Source of the DNA: Candidatus Poseidoniales archaeon
GTDB taxonomy: Archaea; Thermoplasmatota; Poseidoniia; Poseidoniales; Poseidoniaceae
Length of the DNA: 50,784 bases
NCBI GenBank assembly: GCA_003602475.1
Contig: QQSC01000045.1
Coordinates: 1 to 50,784, forward strand
Direction: 5' to 3'
Positions 9,253 through 19,650 of the stretch are shown here, one piece after another (positions within the stretch are counted from its first letter, which is position 1; every line of letters begins with the position of its first letter). Made by a program: the position numbers and the translations under genes. The notes under the pieces were generated by a model. The model searched no databases and was not told where the DNA came from. It saw only the letters and a program-made list of their open reading frames with translations.

Positions 9253-10269
9253 TCAGGCGGTTGTAAATGATACTTTTTCGGACTGTATTTTCAGTTCCCA
9301 ATGGCCATCACAACGTGAAACCAACCCCTCCAATCGGCCACCAGAACCCATGCGGATGAGTGCATAGGTCCAACCGACAACCAACGGAGTGTGTTCACCC
9401 GTCACCCTCAATGTAATGTTGTTGCAATCATGGAACCGTTCAACCTCAACCCCACCAAAACCAAGACGGTGAAGGTGAGCCCGAAGAACGCCCTGCAGTT
9501 CGATGACGGAATCAAAGAACACCAGTCGATGAGAGGCCATTACAGCATCAAATGCGGCGCCTGCTATGATGGAAAACAGGGTGGATTCTTCGGGAGCAAC
9601 GCCTTGAACGACCAGTCCTGGAGGCCCGCTAGCTGTTTGGCCTTCAACACTGAGCAGCGCACCAAAGAGGTATGTCAATACAGATGTTGGCAACAGAAAA
9701 TGTCGATGTTCGTTGACAAAGAAACCTACATTACGTGGTGAAAATTCAACGTCCAATGAACCCTCTAAATCATTGCGAAACCCGTCACACGACCACATCC
9801 TTGTTTGGGGCTGGCCAACGGAGGCCATGGATTCTAATTTTGGTTGGAACGACAACGATATGGCTCCCTCGTTGTGTTGTTGCCACGTCATGTTGAACCG
9901 GATGGTTTGGAGGTGCTCCCTGTGCGCCAATGCACTCCCTGAATCAACAAGTGAATGAGCTGGTTGATGCAACATCTCGGTGTTGTGGTCAAACCTCCCC
10001 CAACCCATCACCGTGCGACGGTTCGCAAGCTCCTTGATCATCGAATTTTTACGACGATACCAACGATGTGAAAGATTGGGACGTTGTTGCAGAAGATGCT
10101 CCTCGGCATCGCACACCGCATAGAGCAATTTTCTCCCAACTGGGGTTACAAACCGTTCTTCCATGGCATACCACCATCGCTCAAAGTCAGGAACTGGCCA
10201 CAAGTGGACGGATTCTCCCTTTTGAGTAGCCAAGGCGCCCAAACCGATTTCTGTTACTGGGGGATGCAT
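9253..10269 (-). CDS. Hypothetical protein, co-oriented 9 nt downstream of glyA
   Basis: Intact 338-aa ORF with tight operon-like spacing. No family recognised. Confidence 0.55.
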   Translation of the reverse strand: MHPPVTEIGLGALATQKGESVHLWPVPDFERWWYAMEERFVTPVGRKLLYAVCDAEEHLLQQRPNLSHRWYRRKNSMIKELANRRTVMGWGRFDHNTEMLHQPAHSLVDSGSALAHREHLQTIRFNMTWQQHNEGAISLSFQPKLESMASVGQPQTRMWSCDGFRNDLEGSLDVEFSPRNVGFFVNEHRHFLLPTSVLTYLFGALLSVEGQTASGPPGLVVQGVAPEESTLFSIIAGAAFDAVMASHRLVFFDSVIELQGVLRAHLHRLGFGGVEVERFHDCNNITLRVTGEHTPLVVGWTYALIRMGSGGRLEGLVSRCDGHWELKIQSEKVSFTTA

Positions 10270-10277
10270 GTCAATCT

Positions 10278-11591
10278 TCAGACGGTTTTTGGATAGGCAT
10301 CGTTGTTGCCAGCATCAAAACAATACTGCACGGTCTGGAAACAATCCTTGAGATGTTGAACATCCTTCTTCACAGAGCGAGGGTCTTCGTGATGAATCAG
10401 CACCCGAGCGTACAGCTTAGCCACCTCATGCATCTCATTTACACCCATACCAACTCGAGTGATCTCCTGAACACCCAACCGCAACCCTGAGGGTTTCAAC
10501 GCCTTTGTATCACCGGGAAGCATGTTCATGTTGGTGATGATGCCTGCCTTCTCAAGCAAAAGAGCAGCTGTTGCTCCGGCACCTGAGTCAAGTTGTCCGT
10601 GACGCGTCAGCACTTGATGGGATGCAGTGTAGCCACGACCTTCCGCAAGAACATCAAATCCTTCCGCTGCCATGGCACCTGCGAAAGCTTGAGCGTTGCG
10701 AACAATGTCCCGAGCATACGAATGGCCGTGGGCCTTGAATTCAGCCAGTGCGACAACCTTTCCAGCAACATGGTGAAGGTGATAGGAGGAGCATACCCCT
10801 GGAAACACCGCATTGTTGAGCTTTCGATGCACGGCCGGGTCTTCAGACGATCCAATGACGAATCCGCCCTGTGGACCAGGGAATGTTTTGTGGCTTGAGC
10901 CCGTCATGACATCGGCACCTTCTCGCAACGGATCTTGAAAAACTCCGCCTGCAATGAGTCCCAATACATGAGCCCCGTCGTACATCACAGTGGCTCCGAC
11001 TTCATGCGCAGCATCTGCCAGTTCCTTGAGAGGTGTGGGAAACAGGAATACCGATTGCCCAAACAAGGCCAATTTTGGTTCAACCTCACGAATAAGATTC
11101 AATGAACCATCGATGTCGGGTTCCATGAGTTCTTCGTTCCAAGGATAGGTGGTCAACTTGAGATCACGGACCCCTACAGCACCCATCCGAGCATGGGAGA
11201 TGTGACCTCCATCGGCTGTTGATACTGCCGTGATGTTGTCTCCGGGTTTGGCGAAAGCCTTCAACACGCCGATGTTGCTTACGGTCCCGGAAATGGACTG
11301 TAAATTGACAAAAGGAGCATCAAACACCTCTTTTGCAAGTTCGATTCCAATGGACTCCACGGTATCAAAATCTTCGCAACCTTGGTAGTATCGGCGTCCG
11401 GGCAATCCTTCTGCATACCGTCCATGAAGGTCGCTGTTGACGGCTTGGCGAACCATCGGCGAAATGATGTTTTCACTTGCGATCATTCCAAGACCGTGCC
11501 GGTAAAGAGATGTGCTTGAGTGAACAGCTTCCATGACCTGTTCGGCCAACACCGTTGAGGTTGACGTGTTGGGACGTTCGTTAGGGACCAT
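10278..11591 (-). CDS. glyA: Serine hydroxymethyltransferase
   Basis: MIASENIISPMVRQAVNSDLHGRYAEGLPGRRYYQGCEDFDTVE and DVMTGSSHKTFPGPQGG (PLP-Lys region). Confidence 0.93.
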   Translation of the reverse strand: MVPNERPNTSTSTVLAEQVMEAVHSSTSLYRHGLGMIASENIISPMVRQAVNSDLHGRYAEGLPGRRYYQGCEDFDTVESIGIELAKEVFDAPFVNLQSISGTVSNIGVLKAFAKPGDNITAVSTADGGHISHARMGAVGVRDLKLTTYPWNEELMEPDIDGSLNLIREVEPKLALFGQSVFLFPTPLKELADAAHEVGATVMYDGAHVLGLIAGGVFQDPLREGADVMTGSSHKTFPGPQGGFVIGSSEDPAVHRKLNNAVFPGVCSSYHLHHVAGKVVALAEFKAHGHSYARDIVRNAQAFAGAMAAEGFDVLAEGRGYTASHQVLTRHGQLDSGAGATAALLLEKAGIITNMNMLPGDTKALKPSGLRLGVQEITRVGMGVNEMHEVAKLYARVLIHHEDPRSVKKDVQHLKDCFQTVQYCFDAGNNDAYPKTV

Positions 11592-11635
11592 GGAACGACC
11601 AAGGTGCTGGAGGTAGATGAACCTAACACCGGGCT

Positions 11636-14600
11636 TCAGCGGCCGGCACTCCCTGGTCGACCAGCTCCACCTGGTCTCCCTTGACCTTTTTCGCTTCGAA
11701 TGGTGTTGCGCGGAATAAATTTGTTGACCGATTGAAGGCCCTCTCCTCTTGCTGCTGCATCAATTTGGCGGGTGTCTTTTTTGTTGAGGTAGTTGTTCCT
11801 TCCGCGGTAAGCACCCGGGCCAATGTGCCGTTCAAGGGCAGGTCCGGATTCTCCATGTTCTTTGGGACGCTTGAGCCACCAAGCTTTCCCAAGGCGCTCT
11901 GTTCGGAGTTTCTTCCCCTTTCGAATAGAGGAGGACCGGCGCTGTAGACGCTGACGAACGATTTTATCTGGTTCTTTTTCCAAACGTTCGGTCATCCATG
12001 CGGGCAAGCCGACGTCCAAAACAACACCGTTGACCGTGACTAAAATACCAGAGAGCAAAAGGTGAGTCCCCATGGGCAGGGTTTTGACATCCGGCTTTGC
12101 CTTGAATCTGCGCAACCGTTTGGCGTACTTGATCATCCCGCGCTGGTCCCGGTGACGAATCAGTTGCTCTTGTTGATGGCTCAATCGTATGTAACTGCCG
12201 TGGAAGAAGAGCAAGACGACGGTGAGCATGGCCCCCTGATTGGCTCCAATTTCTTGGTACACAAGAATGCCCAAGACAAACCACATCGGGATCAGGACAA
12301 GGTACGTGAACACAAAGGAAAGGACGCTCTTTGAGTACCGTGGAGGCATGGTGTTGATGGCTGCTTGGTGAGCCATAACGAGGATATTCGCATTGACGGC
12401 TTCATCCAACCCTCCTTTTTGAGTCAACGCTGCAACGGCGTTAACGGGAATTTCATCCATGATACTGCTTTTCATGTTGGGACCGTCGAGGACCAACGCA
12501 ACTTCTGGGTGTTCTTTGCCCTTGGTGCCGTACCCCATGATGGCACTCAAGGCCAACACTCTTGGGTCCTTCCCATCGCTTTTGAGGAGTTCATCGAGAA
12601 CACTCCGGGCATCATGCCACAGACCCTTGTCGATCAAGCACAACGCAACCGCGATTCGAGGCCGAGTACCGGTTGGATCTTTTTTCACCAGTTCAAGGGC
12701 CATGTCCAGTCCATCGTCATAACGTCGTTGCGCGCGCAGAAGAGCTATTTTTGAAAGGGTGCCCACCTGAGTTAATTTATCGTTGTGAGCATGCATGACG
12801 CTCGGGTCTGGATCCCATGATTGGAGGATTTTTTGCAAGGTTTGGAGGTGATCGATGGCTGAATTGTTTTCCCAATCCCACAAGTCATCCTCGGATACGC
12901 GTCCGTGCCATGGGTCCAACCATTCACAAATGAAGGACAATATTTCGGGCTCGTCATAACCTTCCGGTTGTTGAAGGCCGTGAAGGGCTTCTCTCGCTGC
13001 ATCAAGGCGGCGCATGGCCACGAAACCGGTGGCGACAATCATTCGCGCTTCGTCGTTGTCTCCACCCGTCTGGGCCAAAAGTTTCCGGGCTTCTTCAACA
13101 GCTTGGGGCCACATTCCACGAAGGGCTTTTTCCCACATGGATGCCCGGGCTTTTTCCTGTCGGATAAGTGCCTGATCCCCTTTGAATTCATGTTCCTGTA
13201 TTCGTATGAGCATGTCGATGTCTTCGATGATGGCTGCGTTCTCGACCATCATTTGAAGGCGGTCGCCTCCTTCCAACTTCACCGCACCCTCACGTCGTTC
13301 ATCTGGGTTCAAGTCAAAGGACAGGGCCACCAACGAACCGAATTTGCTGATGGAAAGAAGCCATGTAAACAGAAACACGACCTGTCCAGCCCCGATGAAG
13401 AGCCACACCGTTAAGAGGCGCATTTCTTCATTGAATCCGTTGGTTTCAAGGAATGCGGTAAACGGCATCAAATCTCCAAATTCCTTGTAGCACACAAGAA
13501 TGAGGAGCAAGACAGTGTATCCTGAGAATCCTGCAAAAGCAAACGTCAACTGCCTGGCTTGTGCAGACTTCTCCGTCCTGATCTCTCTGGGAGAATCGAG
13601 TGTGACGCCAAAGATACCTCCGAACGTTTGACCTCCCAGAATGAGGTTGCGAGTCAGTTCAAAGATGAACGCCAAGCCGACAATCGCAATGTTCAATGAG
13701 AGGTAAAAAGAGAGGAATATTGGCAGAGATTTGATAAATTCCCAGTGGAACAAAAGTTCTGAAATGGCATCAATGTTGATGTAAATTGAATAGCCAACGA
13801 TGCCTCCAAAATTGAGTATCTCTTCAGCGTTCGATGGGTCACTCAGCATCACGTGAACAACCGTGAGAATACCGTTTAGGGCGACGATTGGCATGGTTAA
13901 CAGAAACAAGACGAGCAAAAACGAAAACAACCGTCCAACAAAACGAGCCCGCTCAGGATCGATGGGGTTTGGCCGGCCCCGAGAGGTCCTCCACTTGTTG
14001 ATCAGCAACATGTTCCATGAAGCACCGAGAATTCGACCATAGGCCAAAATGGTGGGGGCCATGAACGTCAACATGGCATACGCCAACCAACCGGGAGTGA
14101 GCGCTCCATCGTTGAGGTTGATGCCGTAGAAAAGCACCAATCCCGTGATGGCAATCAGAAGCCCCAAGGTGATAAAACGGCGCAGAGAACTCAACAGTGA
14201 GGCTTTTCCTTTCTTGGAAGAGCCCTTGCCAACAAGTTGCCCGTTGAGAGTCTCCCAGGGCGAGATAAACACTGGAACAATTACACAAATTGCAATGATA
14301 TAGATGTTCAAGAGGGCGTAATCGTCGGCGTCAAACAACAATTCAGTGATGAGCATCAAGATGCCTGTCAGCCCCATCATGTACAGGAAAACACCGTACC
14401 TTACGGACCCGGTTTTCATCAACTTCCGAGTGTCTCGGTTCGTTTTAGTGATGCGATGAACTTCGTAGAGATTGTCATCAATCTCAAACGCTACTTGAAG
14501 ATTTTTCAGCTGTTGCGGTATAAACCATCTACGGACACAATAAGCAACCACGAGGGAGATGAACAAGGGGGCAAGCAACGTTGTGGAAATTTCAGTGTTT

Positions 14601-14680
14601 GAGGTGACTCCTGTTGCAGAGGCGGTCGGAAGCAGCGAGAACAAAGCAACGCACGAGATGACCAAAATCCCGTATCGCAT
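11636..14680 (-). CDS. Large multi-pass membrane protein with TPR-like central region and basic/Gly-rich C-terminal tail
   Basis: Many hydrophobic helices. TPR-like ALRGMWPQAVEEARKLLAQ...AQRRYDDGLDMALELVKKDP...WHDARSVLDELLKSDGKDP. Tail GQGRPGGAGRPGSAGR. Confidence 0.65.
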   Translation of the reverse strand: MRYGILVISCVALFSLLPTASATGVTSNTEISTTLLAPLFISLVVAYCVRRWFIPQQLKNLQVAFEIDDNLYEVHRITKTNRDTRKLMKTGSVRYGVFLYMMGLTGILMLITELLFDADDYALLNIYIIAICVIVPVFISPWETLNGQLVGKGSSKKGKASLLSSLRRFITLGLLIAITGLVLFYGINLNDGALTPGWLAYAMLTFMAPTILAYGRILGASWNMLLINKWRTSRGRPNPIDPERARFVGRLFSFLLVLFLLTMPIVALNGILTVVHVMLSDPSNAEEILNFGGIVGYSIYINIDAISELLFHWEFIKSLPIFLSFYLSLNIAIVGLAFIFELTRNLILGGQTFGGIFGVTLDSPREIRTEKSAQARQLTFAFAGFSGYTVLLLILVCYKEFGDLMPFTAFLETNGFNEEMRLLTVWLFIGAGQVVFLFTWLLSISKFGSLVALSFDLNPDERREGAVKLEGGDRLQMMVENAAIIEDIDMLIRIQEHEFKGDQALIRQEKARASMWEKALRGMWPQAVEEARKLLAQTGGDNDEARMIVATGFVAMRRLDAAREALHGLQQPEGYDEPEILSFICEWLDPWHGRVSEDDLWDWENNSAIDHLQTLQKILQSWDPDPSVMHAHNDKLTQVGTLSKIALLRAQRRYDDGLDMALELVKKDPTGTRPRIAVALCLIDKGLWHDARSVLDELLKSDGKDPRVLALSAIMGYGTKGKEHPEVALVLDGPNMKSSIMDEIPVNAVAALTQKGGLDEAVNANILVMAHQAAINTMPPRYSKSVLSFVFTYLVLIPMWFVLGILVYQEIGANQGAMLTVVLLFFHGSYIRLSHQQEQLIRHRDQRGMIKYAKRLRRFKAKPDVKTLPMGTHLLLSGILVTVNGVVLDVGLPAWMTERLEKEPDKIVRQRLQRRSSSIRKGKKLRTERLGKAWWLKRPKEHGESGPALERHIGPGAYRGRNNYLNKKDTRQIDAAARGEGLQSVNKFIPRNTIRSEKGQGRPGGAGRPGSAGR

Positions 14681-14719
14681 GGCTTATGGAGTGAAATTAA
14701 CCGTAAGAAGCCTTCGTTT

Positions 14720-15943
14720 CTATGCAGCGGTTCTGTGACGAGAGAGGAAGCGTTCAATTCGGTCGAAGGCGTCTTTCAATACCCCCATGTCCGCCAGAAA
14801 GACAATTCGAACGTGCCCTGAACCAAATTCAGGAGAAAAGCCGCTACCGTGAACAAGAAGGACATGTTCTTCGTGAAGCAAAGACAACACGAAGGATTTG
14901 TCATCGTCTGCCCAACGGTCATCTGTTAGACGGGCAAACATGTAGAAGGCCCCGCCCGGGGCCTGAAGTTCAATACCCTCAATTTGTTGTATTCTGTTGA
15001 TGCAGTAATCCCTCTGTTGTTGAACCTTTTCAGCGTAAGAAACCATCCACTTGCGGTCCCCGGTTAATCCCGCCAGATACCCATGTTGAGCCGGTGTTGA
15101 CGGGCACAATCTTGAGCGCAACAATCGCTCTAAGGCGTCCTTCACAAGTGGCAATCGGTTTGTTGGATCATGCAGTGCCATGTAGCCCAATCGCCAACCT
15201 GGAGCATAGTATACTTTTGATACACCGTTGAGGGTCACCACTGGAACGGTGTTTGAACAGGCAGCTGCTGAAACATGGGTGCCTGTATAGTCCAGGCCAT
15301 CGTAAATTTCATCCGCTACAAGCAAGCAATTGGGATACTGTTCGAGCAAGGAAATCATTCGCTCAATTCCTTCCCTGCCCATAACCGAACCACAGGGGTT
15401 GTTGGGGTTGATCAAGACCAACATCCGCACATCCTTGTCCATTTTCGCCTCAATATCATCGAAATCAATTTGCCAACCACGGTCACCATCCAAACGGTAT
15501 TCAACGGTTGATGCACCGTACATCTGTGGGTAGGCCATGTAAGGTGGGTAATGAGGACCTGGTGCCAAAATCTTTGCGCCGTCCTCAAGTACCGCAGCAA
15601 ACAGAATTTGCAATGCCTCGGTGACCCCGTGACAAACATACACATCGTCCTTTTTCGCAGCCCAACCTTTCCCTCGTTCATCAGCGGCAATCGCTTCACG
15701 TAGAGCCGGTAATCCGTAGGACGGAGAATATCCATTGTTGCCATCCTGCAAAGCTTTACTGTACGCATCCACCATGTGTTGAGGTGTGGGTAAACCAGGG
15801 TATGCGATGGGATCTCCAATGTTCAGTTTGATGATTTCATGGCCTTGTTCTTCCAAGGCCGTTGCAGGAACGACAACGTCCCTGATGGCGTATTCAATGC
15901 TGGCTGCTCTGGAAGATGCTGGCATGGGATTCATGTTCACCAC
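14720..15943 (-). CDS. Class I/II PLP aminotransferase (alanine/aspartate aminotransferase-like)
   Basis: KLNIGDPIAYPGLPTPQHMVDAY, LVLINPNNPCGSVMGREG, LLVADEIYDGLDYTG, NGVSKVYYAPGWRLGY. Confidence 0.85.
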   Translation of the reverse strand: MVNMNPMPASSRAASIEYAIRDVVVPATALEEQGHEIIKLNIGDPIAYPGLPTPQHMVDAYSKALQDGNNGYSPSYGLPALREAIAADERGKGWAAKKDDVYVCHGVTEALQILFAAVLEDGAKILAPGPHYPPYMAYPQMYGASTVEYRLDGDRGWQIDFDDIEAKMDKDVRMLVLINPNNPCGSVMGREGIERMISLLEQYPNCLLVADEIYDGLDYTGTHVSAAACSNTVPVVTLNGVSKVYYAPGWRLGYMALHDPTNRLPLVKDALERLLRSRLCPSTPAQHGYLAGLTGDRKWMVSYAEKVQQQRDYCINRIQQIEGIELQAPGGAFYMFARLTDDRWADDDKSFVLSLLHEEHVLLVHGSGFSPEFGSGHVRIVFLADMGVLKDAFDRIERFLSRHRTAA

Positions 15944-15944
15944 C

Positions 15945-16424
15945 TCAACTCACGACAACATCGTCCGTTGTCAATCCCACCATGGCCAAAACAGCTTCGA
16001 AATGGCGAGCCTCAACAGGTTGAACGGACAACCGTTGGCCCTTACGGAGCAAGAGCATTTCATCAAGCGCCGGGTTGGTGCGCAAGTCAGGGAGTGAAAT
16101 CATTGGCAGGGCCATCACGGGTTCAATATCGACCATAAACCAACGAGGGGACTCTGGTGTGGATTTAGGGTCGTAATAATTGCTGTTCGTGTCCCAAGAA
16201 GTGTGATCGGGATAGCCTTCCTTGAGGACCTTGGCGATACCTCCAATGTGCGGCGGCTTGGTGTTGGAGTGGTAAAAGAGAATCAAGTCCCCTGGTTTCA
16301 TATCGTCCCGCATCATGTTTCGGGCCTGATAGTTTCGGACACCGTCCCAGTGAGTGCTTCCATCCTCAACCAGTCGGTCATAGGGATAGACGTCCAATTC
16401 GGACTTCATCAACCAGTGGTTCAT
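15945..16424 (-). CDS. EVE domain protein
   Basis: MKSELDVYPYDRLVEDGSTHWDGVRNYQARNMMRDDMKPGDLILFYHSNTKPPHIGGIAKVLKEGYPDHT matches EVE-fold signatures. Start set at internal Met (16424). Confidence 0.85.
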   Translation of the reverse strand: MNHWLMKSELDVYPYDRLVEDGSTHWDGVRNYQARNMMRDDMKPGDLILFYHSNTKPPHIGGIAKVLKEGYPDHTSWDTNSNYYDPKSTPESPRWFMVDIEPVMALPMISLPDLRTNPALDEMLLLRKGQRLSVQPVEARHFEAVLAMVGLTTDDVVVS

Positions 16425-16462
16425 CAACACCACGACAGCGAGGGGGACTATTGAATGCTCGC

Positions 16463-19400
16463 TCACCAAGCGTCTGCAACGTCCTCAAGCATGGCATCCA
16501 TGACTTCGATGGACTCGTTTTTGTATTGCACCAATCCCAGATTCCGAGCCATGCTGTTCGCATTGCCAACCGCTCCAATCCCCATCTTTTCGAGCGTGAC
16601 AAAAATGGCAGGGAGAAGGATCAGGGCACTTGCAGCAGCCACCCAAAGCAAAATCAAAATCACCGTGATGAACGGCTTAATCTCCGGAATTGGAATGTCG
16701 TAGGCGGTGTACATCCCCAATGATGTCACGGTGGCGGCTTCAAACAGCGACATCCCTGTCCCAACTGCAGCGGAGCGAATGGCAGGTATACCGCCGCCAA
16801 GTTCCTTGATTCGATTGGCAATGTGAATGGAAAAGTCAACCCCTACACCGACCAATATGGAGCCGATCATGACCGTCACAAGGGACAACGGCACATCCAT
16901 TCTCCACATCACCAACCATTGCAAAGCCACTGTTGCGATGACTGGAGAGGTTGTCCATATGGAGTAGCGAACATTGCTGAAGACAATGGCCAGAACAATC
17001 ATGGTGAAAATGAGGGCAAAACCAAGAGAAGTCCATTGTGAACCAACAATGAGCTTGTTGACTTCAATAGCGGTGGCCGCAACACCCGTCAAATCCTCAG
17101 CCGTTTCTCCGTAAGGCCCTTGGAACGTGGCCACCCGCTCGTTGACCAAATCCACGCTCTTTGATGTGTCGGCGACGGGAATAAACGGCATATCGATGTA
17201 AATCAGTGTGCGGTCGAAGTCCTCGTTGACGAAAATTTCACGTGTCTCTTTGGTCAGTGAAGCGTAAAAAACATCCAAAAGGAAGATTTGACTTTGCTGT
17301 GAGCCTGGCAATCCAAATTCATCTGGTCGGGTTAGCAAATCCCAAAACGAACCGTCGACGGATTGACTGCGATTGAGGAGAACTTCTGTCGTTGCTTTCA
17401 CGTCCTCGCATGCATCGGAACCAGCACAAGGAATCTGTTGCATCAACTCGTTGATTTGCTCACCCGATGCTGTCACTTGAATGCCAGAAGCTTTCATTAA
17501 GAACACAATTGATACAGCGGTGGTGTTTTCTATTTCGTTCAATGAACCCTCAAGATTGTCGATTTTTGTCAGCATCGCTGCCGGGTCGTCGTTTGAGCCG
17601 TCACCGTCGTTCACATTGCCGCTCACGTTTGCGTTGACCAACACCATGCCCACCTGACCGGCTTCAAACTCGTTGCTGTATTGTTTCATTTTGATGACAG
17701 GTGACTCGGTTTCAGGCGCCATGCCCAAGAGGTCGATGTTTTCCTGAACGTTGGCCCGACCGATGGTGCCCGAAAGAAGAACAAGCAAAACAAACGTGAC
17801 GATGATGGCTTTGTTGCGCTTGATTGGCAAATCGACCAACACATCGAAGGCCTTCAGAGGTGGATGTTTGGGCTTTTTGAGGTCCAACAGCAACGTCAAG
17901 TTGGGAACCATGAACATGGTGAGAATGTAAACGATCACGATGCCGAGTGACAACGCAATACCGACCGTTTGAATCGGAGCCATCGGCGTGAGCACCAACG
18001 AAATGAAACCGATCACCGTGGTCACCGCCGATAAAAACACGGCTCGACCGGTGCTGTTGAGTGAAGCCCTCATTTTCTCATCCTTTGTCCCCGATTCCTC
18101 GGCATACCTGTTGGTGATGTGGAGGCCATAAGAAACTCCCAACGCGAGCAAAATCGGCCCGACAATAATGACTGTCATCGTCACTTCGTAATTTGTCGCC
18201 CCGATGATGCCGAGTGTCCAGAAGACCGAGCAAAGCGTTGGCAAACCTGCAATGATGACCACCTTAATTCCCTGAACGGGTCGTATACCGGTCAAACCTG
18301 CCTGCATCAAATCCGAGTGAAAGACGAACAAGCCAATGGCCACCAGAACAATGGCCTTGGGGAAGATGTCCCAAAAGAGTTTGAATGAAAATTCTGTGAC
18401 CGCATTGGTGATGGGAACCGGACCTGTCAAGGTCATGGTTAATCCCAAGTCGTCCCAATCACACACCCGATTGTCTACGGGTGCCCCGTTATCATCGAAC
18501 TCACAGGCCCGGTTTGACTGGGATATTTCGTCAAGAATTTGTTGTGTGTCGGCGATGATGTCCTTAGCAGGTCGATTTTCAGTCACGGCAATGGCCATGA
18601 TGGCTCGATCGAGCAGTCCGTCCGGTCCGCCACCTTCCCCTCCACTGATGTCTCGAGCCAGTTTGTTGAGGCCAGAAGTTGGAGAGCCGTCGTCTTCGTA
18701 CATTTCACTGACAACCAGATCGATGGTGTTCTGACTGGGAATTTCGTAGGAACCTCCGAGTTCCTCGTCGGTCAAGGCGAATCCGTTGTTGACTTCTTCC
18801 GCAGCTGATCGTGTCAAACAATCGTCCTCAGGATCGTCCGATACGCAACCGAGTTCCCCCAGTTCTGTGACGATTGCTTCCCGAATCCGAGGTGCGCTTG
18901 AATTCACTTCCTTGAGGACCGTTGAAAGCGAAAGAATGTAGATCACGTCATCCGAATCATCCGACAAATAGGGATTTAACCGATTTTCCACATAGCTAAT
19001 TTCTTGCAAAATGCGCTGTTGCGTTATGTTTTGTTGCTCTGATTCAATGTAGACGACCATAACATTGGTCGACCAATCTTCTTCTACCTTGCCGATCAGC
19101 TCGGCGACACGACTCCCATCTGGGAGGTAAACTTCCATGTCACCGTTTACGTTCAATGCAGGATTGTTCGGGTCATCGTCAAACGACGTGTCATCAAGAA
19201 ATCCTGACTGGGTCACAAAGTAAACCGTGAGCAGAACAAACACGAGGACCGTCGGCAAAGGAAACTTCGTGATGGCACCGGTGGCCCCCGATTTTTGCCA
19301 TTCCCTCTTGAGTCGGTTTGGGGCCTGAAGAACAGCATCAATGCTCCGCTTTGAATCGACCGCCCTGAGCTGACCCACCACCTGGGCTCGCTTGTTTTTG

Positions 19401-19486
19401 GTGGCGCTACCAAGGGACTTGAGTCGCTCCTTGTACCCATCAACACCCTTCTTTGGGGATTTGGAGGGGTCGTCAACTGGCGGCAT
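16463..19486 (-). CDS. RND/MMPL superfamily transporter-like protein (duplicated SSD-like membrane halves)
   Basis: Two membrane blocks with LALGVSYGLHITNRYAEE and ILVGVGVDFSIHIANRIKELGG motifs and large extracellular loops. Confidence 0.8.
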   Translation of the reverse strand: MPPVDDPSKSPKKGVDGYKERLKSLGSATKNKRAQVVGQLRAVDSKRSIDAVLQAPNRLKREWQKSGATGAITKFPLPTVLVFVLLTVYFVTQSGFLDDTSFDDDPNNPALNVNGDMEVYLPDGSRVAELIGKVEEDWSTNVMVVYIESEQQNITQQRILQEISYVENRLNPYLSDDSDDVIYILSLSTVLKEVNSSAPRIREAIVTELGELGCVSDDPEDDCLTRSAAEEVNNGFALTDEELGGSYEIPSQNTIDLVVSEMYEDDGSPTSGLNKLARDISGGEGGGPDGLLDRAIMAIAVTENRPAKDIIADTQQILDEISQSNRACEFDDNGAPVDNRVCDWDDLGLTMTLTGPVPITNAVTEFSFKLFWDIFPKAIVLVAIGLFVFHSDLMQAGLTGIRPVQGIKVVIIAGLPTLCSVFWTLGIIGATNYEVTMTVIIVGPILLALGVSYGLHITNRYAEESGTKDEKMRASLNSTGRAVFLSAVTTVIGFISLVLTPMAPIQTVGIALSLGIVIVYILTMFMVPNLTLLLDLKKPKHPPLKAFDVLVDLPIKRNKAIIVTFVLLVLLSGTIGRANVQENIDLLGMAPETESPVIKMKQYSNEFEAGQVGMVLVNANVSGNVNDGDGSNDDPAAMLTKIDNLEGSLNEIENTTAVSIVFLMKASGIQVTASGEQINELMQQIPCAGSDACEDVKATTEVLLNRSQSVDGSFWDLLTRPDEFGLPGSQQSQIFLLDVFYASLTKETREIFVNEDFDRTLIYIDMPFIPVADTSKSVDLVNERVATFQGPYGETAEDLTGVAATAIEVNKLIVGSQWTSLGFALIFTMIVLAIVFSNVRYSIWTTSPVIATVALQWLVMWRMDVPLSLVTVMIGSILVGVGVDFSIHIANRIKELGGGIPAIRSAAVGTGMSLFEAATVTSLGMYTAYDIPIPEIKPFITVILILLWVAAASALILLPAIFVTLEKMGIGAVGNANSMARNLGLVQYKNESIEVMDAMLEDVADAW

Positions 19487-19650
19487 GGGTTGACCTCAGT
19501 GTTTCCGAGGTGAACGGTCTTGAAAGGCTTGCCCACGATTGGACCAACAGCGTGGGCGGTCCCAGCCGGTGCGGGCGACGGGTTGAAAGGCCCCATCCCT
19601 TCGCAAAACATGGACCACCTCAGTAACCGGGGTTGGGCCAGGTGAGGCCA

